Shown: positions 8,213-17,342, numbered from the stretch's first letter. The stretch: DNA of 64,000 bases from Arthrobacter sp. cf158 (GCF_900106835.1 NZ_FNNR01000014.1:1-64000); one strand, 5' to 3'. A program made the numbers and translations. Notes: generated by a model not told the origin, from the letters alone.

Positions 8213-8534
8213 TCAGGGTGTTGGCGGCTGAGAGCGCCGGGGCGGCCCAGGCGTGGTGGTTCTTGATGTGTCTTTGGTTGGTGCCCGCATGTGGTTGGTG
8301 GTATCGGCGACCGGTTTCGTCGGTAGCCAAACGGCGGCCCCTGAGCGCGAGGACGGCTTCGATGAGATCCACGGACCCGTCGCCAAGACCGACCACCTGG
8401 GTCAACAGCTCGTTGCGGGACCAGGTGGTCAGTACTTCGACGGTCCTTATCCCGTGGCGGACCAAGGCGTTCTCGGCCCGTGACGGCAAACCGAGGCTGG
8501 ATACGGCGGTGGTCAGCCCGGTGTTGCCTGTCAC
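8178..8534 (-). CDS. Small protein with RNA polymerase alpha-CTD-like helix-hairpin-helix domain
   Basis: The 118-residue product starts at GTG 8534, overlapping the aminotransferase stop (GTGA). Residues 10-65 (VSSLGLPSRAENALVRHGI, RTVEVLT, then GLGDGSVDLIEAVLALRG) follow the pattern of the RpoA C-terminal domain: a hydrophobic helix, a turn with HGI.T, and a GLG-type hairpin before the last helix. This fold binds DNA or proteins. The tail from residue 70 is polar and probably disordered, and overlaps the hydrolase start by 35 bases. Stand-alone alpha-CTD-like proteins are found in actinobacteria, but their role is not known. Confidence 0.6.
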   Translation of the reverse strand: MTGNTGLTTAVSSLGLPSRAENALVRHGIRTVEVLTTWSRNELLTQVVGLGDGSVDLIEAVLALRGRRLATDETGRRYHQPHAGTNQRHIKNHHAWAAPALSAANTLNGDFLAWPDQA

Positions 8535-9688
8535 GGGAAGTCCCGGACAGCTGCAGCGAAGCGGCGAAGGCCTTCATCCAGGCTCGCTGCGTCTGTGGCA
8601 AAGGAGAGCCTCACATGTCCTTCTCCGGAGGGCCCGAACTCGCTTCCCGAACGCACCAGGACACCGGCTTGGGCAAACCGGGCCACCATTTCGTCCGACC
8701 CCAAAGTCGTCGTGATTCGGGGGAATGCGTAGAAGGCACCTTGGGGCGAGAGGATTTCGACGCCGGGAATTCCGTTGAGCGCCTTGATCACCATGTCGCG
8801 CCGCTCCTGGTAGGAAGCCGTCACGGTCTGGAGGTCCTCGTCCGGTATTTCCAAGGCTGTCAGGGCAGCATCCTGAACGAAGGTGTTCAACGGTCCGTTG
8901 ATGGTGCGATGGATCAGGTTGATCTTGTTCGCAAGGGGAACTGGAGCCACGACGAAACCGAGCCGCCAGCCGGTCATGGCATAGGTTTTGGACAGGGTGC
9001 TGCAGTAGACCACCTGGGCGGAAACCTCCGCCAAGTCCAAGGCTGAAACAAACGGAAGCTGGTCGAAGACAATGCTGCCGTACGCTTCGTCAGAGAGCAG
9101 CAACAGGTCCGGGTGATCTGCCAGGATCTCTCCGACCCCGGCCAAGTCAGCAGCGGGGTAGACACGCCCGGTGGGGTTACCTGGGTTGCACAGGATAATC
9201 AGCCGGGCCGTCGCAGCTTCCCTGCGGAGAGCCGCCAGGTTAAGGGAACCGTCCGGGAGGGCTGGAATCCAGACTACTTCCGCGCCGACCATGGCGGCGT
9301 GGTCGGCGTACAGGGAATAGGTCGGTTCCGGGATCAGAACCCGATCCCCTGGCTGGATCAGGGCGAGCATGGCCGCGGCCAGCCCCGCACTGCCACCATG
9401 CGTGAGTACCACCTCGCCCGCAGTGGTGGGGCGGGGGTGCCCGGCGGAGATCTTCCGCGCGAGCACCTCCCGCAGTTCCGGTGCTCCCGTCATGGGCGAG
9501 TACCGGGTCCGTCCCTTAACGAGGGAACGGACGGCACTGTCGACAATCGCGGTGGGGGTACCGGCGTCGGGCTCCCCCATGGCGAGTGAAATGGTGCCCG
9601 GGGCTGCCGCGCCCAGGGTGGCGGGGCGGCGGCTGGAGGCGGCGATCCGTTCAGGAGCGCCCATCTGTGGCTGGGACGTGACTGTCAT
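8531..9688 (-). CDS. Class I/II pyridoxal-phosphate aminotransferase
   Basis: The 385-residue protein has the fold-type I aminotransferase landmarks: NPTG at 171-174, D200-EAYG that contacts the cofactor ring, the Schiff-base lysine K234 in STLSKTYAMTGWRLGF, and a C-terminal VRLSFA segment with the carboxylate-binding arginine. It moves an amino group between an amino acid and a 2-oxo acid. GGAAG stands five bases before the ATG. Placed between an amino acid permease and pyruvate-aldolase-like genes, it may feed an amino-acid carbon skeleton into retro-aldol cleavage, but the substrate is not visible. Confidence 0.88.
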   Translation of the reverse strand: MTVTSQPQMGAPERIAASSRRPATLGAAAPGTISLAMGEPDAGTPTAIVDSAVRSLVKGRTRYSPMTGAPELREVLARKISAGHPRPTTAGEVVLTHGGSAGLAAAMLALIQPGDRVLIPEPTYSLYADHAAMVGAEVVWIPALPDGSLNLAALRREAATARLIILCNPGNPTGRVYPAADLAGVGEILADHPDLLLLSDEAYGSIVFDQLPFVSALDLAEVSAQVVYCSTLSKTYAMTGWRLGFVVAPVPLANKINLIHRTINGPLNTFVQDAALTALEIPDEDLQTVTASYQERRDMVIKALNGIPGVEILSPQGAFYAFPRITTTLGSDEMVARFAQAGVLVRSGSEFGPSGEGHVRLSFATDAASLDEGLRRFAAAVRDFP

Positions 9689-9700
9689 GTGTTCTTCCGT

Positions 9701-10291
9701 CTAAAAGGAGTACAACTCGAGGGTGGATTTACCGTGTCGGATTTCGTCAAGGATCCGTTGCTCGTCGGCCACCCGTTGGTCTGCCTTGTCCAAAACTGAA
9801 TCCACGGCGTCGCGCGGGACTACCACGACGCCGTCGGAATCGCCGACTACCAAGTCGCCGGCACGGACGGTCAGGCCGCCCACGCGGACCGGGGAGGAGA
9901 ATTCCCCTGCGTAGTCCTTGGCGGTTCCGACGACGGTGACGCTGCGGGAGAAGACCGGGAAGTCCATCTGCGCCATTTCGTCGACGTCGCGGACGCCGCC
10001 GTCGATGACCAGTCCGGCGATGCCGCGATGCTGGGCTGCAGCGGCGAGGATTTCACCCCAATGTCCGTGTTCGGCACCCTGCATGTCGACCACCAGGACG
10101 CTGCCGGCGGGTGCGTTCAGGACTGCGTGGTGCAGGGCGAGGTTGTCGCCGCCGATGCCTCGGACGGTGAACGCCGGTCCGGTGACTTTGGCTCCGGGCC
10201 AGGCAGGTTTGAGTCCGGGATCGCAGGCACAGGGCAGTTTGGAGGCTTCATAAAGGGTGGCGGAGGAGTGTCCGCGGGCTGCATTGGTCAC
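9701..10291 (-). CDS. RraA-family protein (first of three in tandem)
   Basis: The 196-residue protein begins at GTG, with a GTGA overlap with the preceding gene. It keeps the RraA/HMG-aldolase site: GHWGE at 76-80 and R101-D102, plus the GDLVVGDSDGVVVVP strand and the C-terminal STLELYSF. Proteins with this full set are usually metal-dependent pyruvate aldolases/oxaloacetate decarboxylases, while others of the fold inhibit RNase E. Actinobacterial catabolic operons favour the enzyme role. It differs greatly from the two neighbours, so it is not a recent duplicate. Confidence 0.78.
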   Translation of the reverse strand: MTNAARGHSSATLYEASKLPCACDPGLKPAWPGAKVTGPAFTVRGIGGDNLALHHAVLNAPAGSVLVVDMQGAEHGHWGEILAAAAQHRGIAGLVIDGGVRDVDEMAQMDFPVFSRSVTVVGTAKDYAGEFSSPVRVGGLTVRAGDLVVGDSDGVVVVPRDAVDSVLDKADQRVADEQRILDEIRHGKSTLELYSF

Positions 10292-10953
10292 TTGTTACCC
10301 CACTGGAGGTCGTGGTAGCCGAGGTCTTTGCGGGCCTGGACCAGGGTGGAACCCGCCTTGACTGAGGCGACAATCCGGGTTTCGGTTTCTTCAATCCTTT
10401 CGGCCAGGTCGGCGACCTCTTCAGCGCGGGCGCTGGGTACAGAGAGCGCCCCGTCCGCGTCGGCGCAGATGATGTCCGCCGGTGAGATGGTGACATCGTT
10501 GATGGTCACCTCGGTCTGTACGGCGACCAGCTGGACACGGTCCTTGCCGGTGCGCATGAACTTACCGCGGCTGAACAGCGGGTAGTTCTGCTGCAGCGAC
10601 GTGGAGATGTCCCGGCAGACGCCGTTGATGATGGTTCCGGCGATCCCGCGTTCGGCGGCGACCTCGGTCATGATGCCGCCCCAGACGGTGACGTCGGTGC
10701 GTCCTTCATTGTCGATGACAATGACTGATCCGGCTGGTACGTCGTCCAGGAAATCTCCCACGCTCCCGCGGGTTTCGCCTGCCGGTGCGTACTGGACGGT
10801 GAAAGCCGGTCCGGTGGCGCGGAAGTCATAGGTCAGCGGGGACAATCCGTGCAGGGTCCCGTGCAGGCCGAGGGCGTCCATAGCATCGGAGATCGAGGCT
10901 GTCGGCAGTGCTGACAGGCGGTCGGTGACGGACGTTTCTGTGGTGGTGTTCAT
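10288..10953 (-). CDS. RraA-family protein (second of three in tandem)
   Basis: The product has 221 residues and RraA-family landmarks: SISDAMDALG at the N-terminus, VWGGIM near 90-95 and R114-D115 after a glycine-rich strand, then ISPADIICADADGALSVP. In contrast to the first copy it has Trp-Gly-Gly where the aldolases have Trp-Gly-Asp/Glu, so its catalytic ability may differ. Its ATG overlaps the stop of the third copy by one base (TGATG) and its own stop overlaps the next GTG. Adjacent divergent paralogues suggest a hetero-oligomer or consecutive steps. Confidence 0.76.
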   Translation of the reverse strand: MNTTTETSVTDRLSALPTASISDAMDALGLHGTLHGLSPLTYDFRATGPAFTVQYAPAGETRGSVGDFLDDVPAGSVIVIDNEGRTDVTVWGGIMTEVAAERGIAGTIINGVCRDISTSLQQNYPLFSRGKFMRTGKDRVQLVAVQTEVTINDVTISPADIICADADGALSVPSARAEEVADLAERIEETETRIVASVKAGSTLVQARKDLGYHDLQWGNK

Positions 10954-11618
10954 CAGTGTTCCTCTGTGGTTCCTGCCAGGCGCGCGTCGCGCATGGCTTC
11001 GTGAAGTGCGACGCCGGCCCGCAGGTCGGCGGCGATGGCCTGCTCCCGTGCGACCACGCCTTGGGCGCGTTCGAGCACCTCGTCTATGTGGGTAGCGGGG
11101 ACAACTACGACGCCGGTTTCGTCCGCGAGAACAAGGTCGCCGGGGGTGACTGTCACCTCGCCCAGTTGGACGGGTTCGCCGGTGGAGCGTTGCTGGAGCC
11201 GGCCGCGGGCGGTGGCCGGGATGCGGCCTTTGGCGAAGACGGGGAAGCCCATCTCCCTGGCCTCGTGAACGTCGCGTGATGCGCCGTCGGCGACGACGCC
11301 GCGGACTCCGTTCAGGGCGGCGCCGAGGCTGAGGAGCCCTCCCCAGCAGGAGACGTCGGTGCGGCCGTCATTGGCGACGACGATGACGTTGGTGTCATTG
11401 GCTGCCGAGACGGCCGTTGCGCCGATGTGCGCACCGGAAGGGCCGGGAACGTAAGGCTCCAGCTGAACGGTGACAGCGAATCCGACGATCTTTGGGGTCC
11501 CCCAGACGGGCAGGAAACCAGCCTGTCCTGGCGGCAGGCCCAGGGCGTCGAGGGCATCGGAGACAGCAGCTGAATCCAGCGCTGAGTAGTGCTCCAGAAG
11601 TGTTGTTTGGGAAGTCAT
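10953..11618 (-). CDS. RraA-family protein (third of three in tandem, first transcribed)
   Basis: This 221-residue protein resembles the second copy most: AAVSDALDALGLPPGQ at the N-terminus, SCWGGLL around 90-97 and R115-D116 in VADGASRDVHEA, then TPGDLVLADETGVVVVP. It lies 74 bases from the divergent LysR gene and should be the first gene of a minus-strand operon that continues through the other RraA copies, the aminotransferase, hydrolase and permease. The active-site Glu/Asp after WG is again Gly. Function is inferred only from fold and context. Confidence 0.76.
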   Translation of the reverse strand: MTSQTTLLEHYSALDSAAVSDALDALGLPPGQAGFLPVWGTPKIVGFAVTVQLEPYVPGPSGAHIGATAVSAANDTNVIVVANDGRTDVSCWGGLLSLGAALNGVRGVVADGASRDVHEAREMGFPVFAKGRIPATARGRLQQRSTGEPVQLGEVTVTPGDLVLADETGVVVVPATHIDEVLERAQGVVAREQAIAADLRAGVALHEAMRDARLAGTTEEH

Positions 11619-11644
11619 GCTTCCAGTAGACCGCCATCAATCGA

Positions 11645-11669
11645 TATAGTGAAGGTCTGGTTAGCTATA
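11645..11669. promoter_or_regulatory. Candidate LysR-type binding site between divergent genes
   Basis: TATAG (11645-11649) and CTATA (11665-11669) form an interrupted inverted repeat with 15 bases between the halves, in the 74-base gap between the RraA operon and the LysR gene. The layout suits LysR-type T-N11-A recognition, but the repeat is short. Confidence 0.35.
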
Positions 11670-11692
11670 GGTGGAAGAGGTTTTGCGACTCA

Positions 11693-12583
11693 ATGATCGA
11701 GGTACGCCAAGCCCGGTACTTTGTTGCCGTGGCAGAGGAGCTGCATTTCGGGCGGGCCGCGGAACGGCTCATGATGTCCCAGCCACCTCTTAGTCAAGCG
11801 ATCCTGCAGCTGGAAAGGCAGCTTGGAACCAGCCTGTTGACCCGTTCCAGCCGATCTGTGTTGCTCACCGATGCGGGGAAGCTGTTTCTGGACGAATGCC
11901 GCTTGCTGGTCCAGGCGTCCGAGCGGGCAGAGGACGTTGCGGCGCGGTCCAAGTCCGGCATGGCCGGGACGTTGCGCCTGGGCTCGGTGACATCCGCTTT
12001 CGACGGCCTGCTCCCCGACGTTCTGGACAGATTTCGGGGTGCTTGGCCGGACGTGGAGCTGGAAGTATCGGAGATCGACACTCATCACGGACGCGATCGG
12101 CTGCTTCGGCGGGAACTCGACGTAGCCATCATCCGCCAACCGGGTTTTGACAAGGGGCTGCGTTCGGTTCCCCTGCGGCGGGACCGTTTTGTTCTTGCAC
12201 TCCCGGTGACGCATCCCCAGGCTGCCGACGGGGGCGCGGTGGACCTTGCCAGGTTCCGGGACGACAGCTGGGTGTGGCTTCCGCGTGCGATCTCGCCGGA
12301 TTACCACGACGAAATGGTGGCGGCCTGCCGTCAGGCAGGCTTCAGTCCGCAGGCCAAGCACGTCGCGAACTCCATCCAGTCTCAACTGGCTATGGTCGGA
12401 TGCGGCCTGGGGGTCACTCTGGTGCCGCGCTCATCTCTGGGGGCTCGGCGGGGCCTGATGGCAAGGGAATTATCGCAGCGAGTGGACCTCGTGGAGCTGT
12501 CGCTGGTCAGCCGAGCAGGCACCTCGGAGACCATCGCGGACAATTTCATCGAGTGCGCACAGGGTGTCGCGGACGGCGATTAG
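11693..12583 (+). CDS. LysR family transcriptional regulator
   Basis: The 296-residue protein opens with the LysR winged helix-turn-helix (RQARYFVAVAEELHFGRAAERLMMSQPPLSQ, read in pieces) at residues 4-34 and a linker helix, then two periplasmic-binding-like lobes from about residue 90, with the usual LRLGSV and VEL.VSE strands. It probably activates the divergent RraA/aminotransferase operon in response to a pathway acid. The resemblance of the N-terminus to BenM/CatM-type regulators is only general. The gene ends just before a strong hairpin terminator. Confidence 0.9.
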   Translation: MIEVRQARYFVAVAEELHFGRAAERLMMSQPPLSQAILQLERQLGTSLLTRSSRSVLLTDAGKLFLDECRLLVQASERAEDVAARSKSGMAGTLRLGSVTSAFDGLLPDVLDRFRGAWPDVELEVSEIDTHHGRDRLLRRELDVAIIRQPGFDKGLRSVPLRRDRFVLALPVTHPQAADGGAVDLARFRDDSWVWLPRAISPDYHDEMVAACRQAGFSPQAKHVANSIQSQLAMVGCGLGVTLVPRSSLGARRGLMARELSQRVDLVELSLVSRAGTSETIADNFIECAQGVADGD

Positions 12584-12593
12584 ACGCACCAGC

Positions 12594-12639
12594 GAGCGTA
12601 CGACGGCGGGAGGTTCCCGCCGTCGTACGCTCTGCTTTT
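12594..12639. terminator. Strong bidirectional terminator hairpin
   Basis: A perfect 18-base-pair stem (12594-12611 with 12615-12632) closes a 3-base loop and is followed by TTTT at 12636-12639. It sits in the 73 bases between the convergent LysR gene and the biotin carboxylase gene and should stop transcription from both sides. Confidence 0.85.
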
Positions 12640-12656
12640 GTTGTTGCCCACCCGGG

Positions 12657-14393
12657 TTAGTCGAGGGTGAGCCGGCCGAGCTTCTCCCCCGCTTTGATAC
12701 TGCTTCCTGCTGGAGCCAGGGCTTCTGCCAGAACACCTGACCGGGGCGCTGGAACGACGCTCTCCATCTTCATGGCTTCCAGGACCACCAGCGGGGATCC
12801 TGCTTGAACGGTTGCGCCAGCGTTGACGAGCCATTTGACCACTTTGCCGGACATGGGCGATTCAATCAGTCCGGGATCACTCGTTACAGCCGTGACGTTC
12901 TCTTGCGGAGCCTCAGTGACTGCTGTGCCAAACAGGCGTGCAAGGTTACCCGGGAAGCCCACCATGACCCGCTTGCCGTCGATGTCCAAGGGAACCGTGA
13001 CAGTACCGGCGGGGCCGGCCTGGCGGGGGTCAAAAGATGGATCGGACGTGATGCCGTGCTCAAACTCAGTTTCGATCCACCGCGTATGGATGGAGAACGA
13101 GTCCGTGAAGTCCGGGGATTCCAGGACTGCACGGTGGAAGGGCAGGAGGGTGGGCAATCCAGAGATGCTGAAGTCCTTCAACGCCCGCCGTGCCCGCCGG
13201 ATGGCCTGCTGCCGGTCCGATCCTGTGACTATGAGCTTGGCCATGAGGGAATCAAAGTCCCCGGAAATCTCTGAACCTGCCCCAATCCCGGAATCCAGGC
13301 GAATGCCGGGCCCGGTAGGCACGGTGATGGACTCCACGGTCCCGGGCGTTGGGAGGTATCCGCGGCCCACGTCCTCGGCGTTGATCCGGAACTCAAAGGA
13401 ATGGCCGCGCGGTTCGGGATCCTCCGCAAGCGAGAGCGGCAGCCCTTGTGCGATCCTGAACTGCTCCTGCACCAAGTCCACGCCGGAGGTCTCTTCCGTA
13501 ATGGGATGCTCCACCTGAAGGCGGGTGTTGACCTCCAGGAAAGCAATGGCACCGGATTCGGACACAAGGAATTCCACAGTTCCAGCACCGGCATACGCGG
13601 CTTCCGAACAGATGGCCCGGGCTGCCTCGTAAATTGTCAGCCGCTGTTGCTCGCTCAGTAAAGGGGCCGGCGCTTCTTCCACGAGTTTTTGATGGCGCCT
13701 CTGGAGCGAACAATCCCGCGTCCCGACCACCACCACCTTGCCGTAGTTATCGGCAAGGATTTGCGCTTCCACGTGCCGGGGCCGGTCCAGGTACTGCTCC
13801 ACGAAGCACTCGCCACGACCGAACGCTGTGACTGCTTCCCGGACGGCCGAGTCGAAAGCTTCTTCCACGCCGTCCAGGTCACGCACCACTTTCAGCCCGC
13901 GTCCGCCTCCCCCGAAAGCGGCCTTGATGGCAATGGGCAGGCCAACCTCCTCCGCGAAGGCCCGGGCCTCCGCGGCATTGGCAACTGGTCCTTTGCTTCC
14001 GGCAACCAAGGGCGCGCCGGCGCGGACGGCGATTTCCCTCGCGGTGACTTTGTTGCCCAGCGATCGGATGGCGTCCGGGCTTGGTCCAATCCAGGTCAGC
14101 CCTGCATCCATGACTGACTGGGCAAAGTCCGCATTTTCGGAGAGGAAGCCGTATCCGGGATGCACCGCGTCAGCCCCTGAACGTTTTGCGACGTGCAGAA
14201 TTTTGTCGACGTCGAGGTAAGTCTCCCCGGGGGTCCTGCCTGCAAGACTGTACGCCTCGTCGACTGCGGACACGTGCACGGATCCGGAGTCGTTGTCGGA
14301 GTAAACACCCACGGAGGCCAAGCCCGCGTCGGTGCAGGCGGAAGCGATCCGTACTGCGATTTCTCCACGGTTGGCAATAAGGATCTTGCGCAT
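12657..14393 (-). CDS. Biotin carboxylase fused to biotin carboxyl carrier domain
   Basis: The 578-residue protein starts with the biotin carboxylase signature KILIANRGEIAVRI, has the ATP-grasp glycine loop FGGGGRG near residues 163-169 and ends in a biotinyl domain with EAMKMES, where K542 would carry biotin. It uses ATP and bicarbonate to make carboxybiotin. No acyl-CoA carboxyltransferase is nearby; instead the next gene upstream encodes the fused PxpB/PxpC protein, which is homologous to the carboxyltransferase part of urea carboxylase. The start overlaps that gene's stop by one base, so the two are made together. Confidence 0.9.
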   Translation of the reverse strand: MRKILIANRGEIAVRIASACTDAGLASVGVYSDNDSGSVHVSAVDEAYSLAGRTPGETYLDVDKILHVAKRSGADAVHPGYGFLSENADFAQSVMDAGLTWIGPSPDAIRSLGNKVTAREIAVRAGAPLVAGSKGPVANAAEARAFAEEVGLPIAIKAAFGGGGRGLKVVRDLDGVEEAFDSAVREAVTAFGRGECFVEQYLDRPRHVEAQILADNYGKVVVVGTRDCSLQRRHQKLVEEAPAPLLSEQQRLTIYEAARAICSEAAYAGAGTVEFLVSESGAIAFLEVNTRLQVEHPITEETSGVDLVQEQFRIAQGLPLSLAEDPEPRGHSFEFRINAEDVGRGYLPTPGTVESITVPTGPGIRLDSGIGAGSEISGDFDSLMAKLIVTGSDRQQAIRRARRALKDFSISGLPTLLPFHRAVLESPDFTDSFSIHTRWIETEFEHGITSDPSFDPRQAGPAGTVTVPLDIDGKRVMVGFPGNLARLFGTAVTEAPQENVTAVTSDPGLIESPMSGKVVKWLVNAGATVQAGSPLVVLEAMKMESVVPAPRSGVLAEALAPAGSSIKAGEKLGRLTLD

Positions 14394-15985
14394 TAGAAAG
14401 TACTTTCTGTGATCGGTGGTGCGTGTCTGAAGCGGACCCGGCTGCCGGCGGGAATTTGGGCCGCTTTGTCCAGGTCTTTGGGGGTTACGACGGCGATCAC
14501 CGGGTAGCCGCCCGTGACGGGATGATCGGACAGGAAAACCACTGGCTGTCCGGTGGGCGGTACCTGGATCACACCGCAGATGGTGCCCTCACTGGGCAGT
14601 TCACCGTGCTGCACGCGTTCCAGTGGCGTACCAGCCAGACGCATGCCAATCCGGTTGGAGTCGTTGGTGACCGTCCACACTTGGTCAAAAAGGGACTCCA
14701 ACGCTTCAGCGGAAAACCAGTCCTGCCGCGGACCGGGGCCGAGTTCCAGTTCCACCACGTCTCCAGCAGGAAAGTCCGGCTGCGTTTCCGGGAGACCAAC
14801 CGCCTGTGCCGGCGGCGGACCAACTGCCAGGAAGTCGCCCACTGTCAGCGGCTTGGGGCCCAACCCGGAGAGGGTATCGGCAGAGCAACTGCCCAGCACC
14901 TCCTCGGCCACAAGACCACCCCGAACTGCCAGATAGCTGCGAACTCCCGCCGAAGGGGCGGACATGGCCAGCGTTTCCCCATCCATGAGGACAAAAGGAG
15001 TGGCTACCATCGCAGGCCGTGAGGTGGTGTCAGAACTGATCCGAATCCCGGCAGGAGCTCCGGCGATAGCCACAATCTGCTCGCCGACAGCCTGGACCGT
15101 CAGGCCGCCGTCGACGATCTCCAACGCTGGTGCGCTTTCCATGTTGCCGACCAGCCGATTGGCCCGGCGGAGCGAGCCCTGATCGAGTGCTCCGGAACGT
15201 GAGACTCCGATGGCCGCATTGCCAGGTCGGCCAAGATCCTGAACCAAGGTCAATGGGAGACTTCGGCGGACCCGGAGACCATGTCCGTGGCTGACCGCTT
15301 CCTGCACAGCGGGCAGCTGAACAACTACAGTGTCCCGTACTGCTTTATATCGAACGCCCGTTCCCGGGCTGACCAACGCAGGTTCGGCACGGCCACTGTC
15401 CCACATGGCACAGCCAGTGTGGCCGATGATCTGCCAACCGCCAGGCGATTGACGTGGATAGACTCCCGTGTAGCTGCCGCCCAAGGCCACCGATCCTGCG
15501 CCAACGTTGGTTCTGGGGCTGGGCCGCCGCGGGACGGTAAGGATGTCATTTTCTCCCCGCATGTAACCGAACCCGGGAACGAAGCCAGTGAAGGCAACCG
15601 TCCACAGTTGTCCCGTGTGAGCTGCCACAACGGCTTCAACGCTGATCCCTGCGAGCTCGGCAACGTCCCGGAGATCCTCGCCGTCGTACACGGTGTCAAT
15701 TTCGACAAGTTTCCTGCCGACCTGGCGGTGCGGCGGGATGGTCAATTTCCCCAGCTGGGACGTGATCCGCAACATCGCTGTGGGGCTTTCAGCAGTAATG
15801 AGGACGGTCTCTGCAGCGGGAACCACTTCGCGCTGCCCCGTAAACGGCGTGCGCTTCAGCAGCTCCGTCAATGCCAGGACGTCCTCGGGCGTGTCGAGTT
15901 CGGCCAGCACGCCGCGTTCGCCGACGGCCCGCACGGCCGCTATCCGGGACCCGGTTCGGATAAGTGTTTCAGGCGTTGACTTCAC
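14393..15985 (-). CDS. Fused 5-oxoprolinase subunits B and C (PxpB-PxpC; carboxyltransferase-like AHS1-AHS2)
   Basis: The 530-residue protein combines two families that are separate proteins in E. coli and Bacillus. Residues 1-235 match PxpB/KipI (conserved FVPGFGYM and the IGHTGCAMWD region) and residues 240-530 match PxpC/KipA (LVQDLGRPG.A..GV..SGALDQ). Together they form the ATP-dependent part of prokaryotic 5-oxoprolinase, or the carboxyltransferase half of urea carboxylase-like enzymes. It starts with GTG and overlaps the MHS transporter stop by 17 bases. Natural fusions of these two subunits are known in actinobacteria. Confidence 0.87.
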   Translation of the reverse strand: MKSTPETLIRTGSRIAAVRAVGERGVLAELDTPEDVLALTELLKRTPFTGQREVVPAAETVLITAESPTAMLRITSQLGKLTIPPHRQVGRKLVEIDTVYDGEDLRDVAELAGISVEAVVAAHTGQLWTVAFTGFVPGFGYMRGENDILTVPRRPSPRTNVGAGSVALGGSYTGVYPRQSPGGWQIIGHTGCAMWDSGRAEPALVSPGTGVRYKAVRDTVVVQLPAVQEAVSHGHGLRVRRSLPLTLVQDLGRPGNAAIGVSRSGALDQGSLRRANRLVGNMESAPALEIVDGGLTVQAVGEQIVAIAGAPAGIRISSDTTSRPAMVATPFVLMDGETLAMSAPSAGVRSYLAVRGGLVAEEVLGSCSADTLSGLGPKPLTVGDFLAVGPPPAQAVGLPETQPDFPAGDVVELELGPGPRQDWFSAEALESLFDQVWTVTNDSNRIGMRLAGTPLERVQHGELPSEGTICGVIQVPPTGQPVVFLSDHPVTGGYPVIAVVTPKDLDKAAQIPAGSRVRFRHAPPITESTF

Positions 15986-17342
15986 GGATGAGCCTCAGGT
16001 CTTCTTCGGGTTTGGGATCACGTCCGAGTGCGACACCAGTCATGGTGACCGCAGCGCACACGGCCAGGTAGACGGCGATGAGGTACCAAGTACCGGTAGC
16101 AGCATAAAGACCCGTGAAGATCAGCGGAGCTATGGCACCACCGACCACTCCGGCGAGTGTGTAAGCCAAGGAACTTCCTGCATAGCGGAGCCGCGCCGGG
16201 AACTGTTCTGTGATGAAGGCAGCCTGCGGGCCGTACATCAGGCCGTTGAAGATCAAGCCGCCCACGACACCGAGGGTGAGGGTTACGACGGAACGGTCCT
16301 GGATCATGACGAAGAACAGTGGAATGTAGATGGCGCTGCCTGCTGCGGCGATGCCGTAGAGAAGGCGACGGTTGAAGCGATCAGTAAGCGCGCCCGCCGT
16401 CGGAATAATGAAGATCTGCACGGCAGATCCGATCAGGATAGCGGTCAGGACGTTGCCCGTGGTCATGCCCAGTTCCTTGGTGGCATACACGGCCACATAC
16501 ACGGTGAACATGGAGTAGATAACGTCGGGGCTGATGCGGGACAGGGCCGCTGCAATGAGGGCGCGCGGTTCGTTGCGGAATACTTCACGCAGCGGAGCTT
16601 CCGAGCGTTCATTGTTTTCCACCAGCGCCTTGAACACCGGGGTTTCTTCCAGTTTCAGGCGAATGATGAGGCCGAAGACCACCAGCAGGGCAGAAGCTAG
16701 GAAGGCCACCCGCCAACCCCAGGACAGGAAAGCCTCGGTGCTGAGAGATGCGGCAAGGATGGCGAGAACGCCATTGGCCATAAGGTTACCGGCAGGTGGA
16801 CCGATCTGTGCGGCCGATGACCAGAAGCCGCGCTTGTCAGGATCGCCGAATTCGCTGGACAGCAGTACCGCTCCGCCCCACTCACCGCCGACGCCGATGC
16901 CTTGGGCCAGGCGCAAAAGGACAAGGATGGCCGGCGCCGCTGGTCCGATCGCGTTGTAGTCAGGAAGAACGCCGATGAGGATGGTGGCTGCGCCGATCAA
17001 CAGCAGCGTGACTACCAGGACGTGTTTGCGGCCGAGCCGGTCCCCCAGCCGCCCGAAGATGATGCCGCCCAGCGGACGCGCCAGGTATCCGACGGCGAAT
17101 GTGGAGAAGGAAAGCAGGAGGCCAACGAACTCGTCGTTGCCCGGGAAGAAGATCTTAGGGAAGACCAGGGCGGAGGCCACGGAATAGATGGCGAAGTCGT
17201 AGTACTCAAGTGAGGTTCCGCTGAGGCTGGCGATGTAGGCCTTGATGGCACTCCTTTTGCGGAGGCGGGTTTCGCTGGGGGAAGTTGCCATTGGTTTCTC
17301 CGGTTGGGACGGCTCGGTCACGGCATTGTTGTGATGCGTCAC
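15969..17342 (-). CDS. MFS transporter, metabolite:H+ symporter (MHS) family
   Basis: The 457-residue protein has 12 hydrophobic segments. The MHS hallmarks are SLSGTSLEYYDFAIYSVASA in helix 1, GRLGDRLGRKHVL in the first cytoplasmic loop and QGIGVGGEWGGAVLL in helix 4. Relatives carry shikimate, citrate, proline/betaine or 2-oxoglutarate. Located between pxpA and the PxpBC fusion and overlapping both, it most likely imports the cyclic amide or acid that these enzymes open. The start is GTG, overlapping the pxpA stop. Confidence 0.88.
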   Translation of the reverse strand: MTHHNNAVTEPSQPEKPMATSPSETRLRKRSAIKAYIASLSGTSLEYYDFAIYSVASALVFPKIFFPGNDEFVGLLLSFSTFAVGYLARPLGGIIFGRLGDRLGRKHVLVVTLLLIGAATILIGVLPDYNAIGPAAPAILVLLRLAQGIGVGGEWGGAVLLSSEFGDPDKRGFWSSAAQIGPPAGNLMANGVLAILAASLSTEAFLSWGWRVAFLASALLVVFGLIIRLKLEETPVFKALVENNERSEAPLREVFRNEPRALIAAALSRISPDVIYSMFTVYVAVYATKELGMTTGNVLTAILIGSAVQIFIIPTAGALTDRFNRRLLYGIAAAGSAIYIPLFFVMIQDRSVVTLTLGVVGGLIFNGLMYGPQAAFITEQFPARLRYAGSSLAYTLAGVVGGAIAPLIFTGLYAATGTWYLIAVYLAVCAAVTMTGVALGRDPKPEEDLRLIREVNA

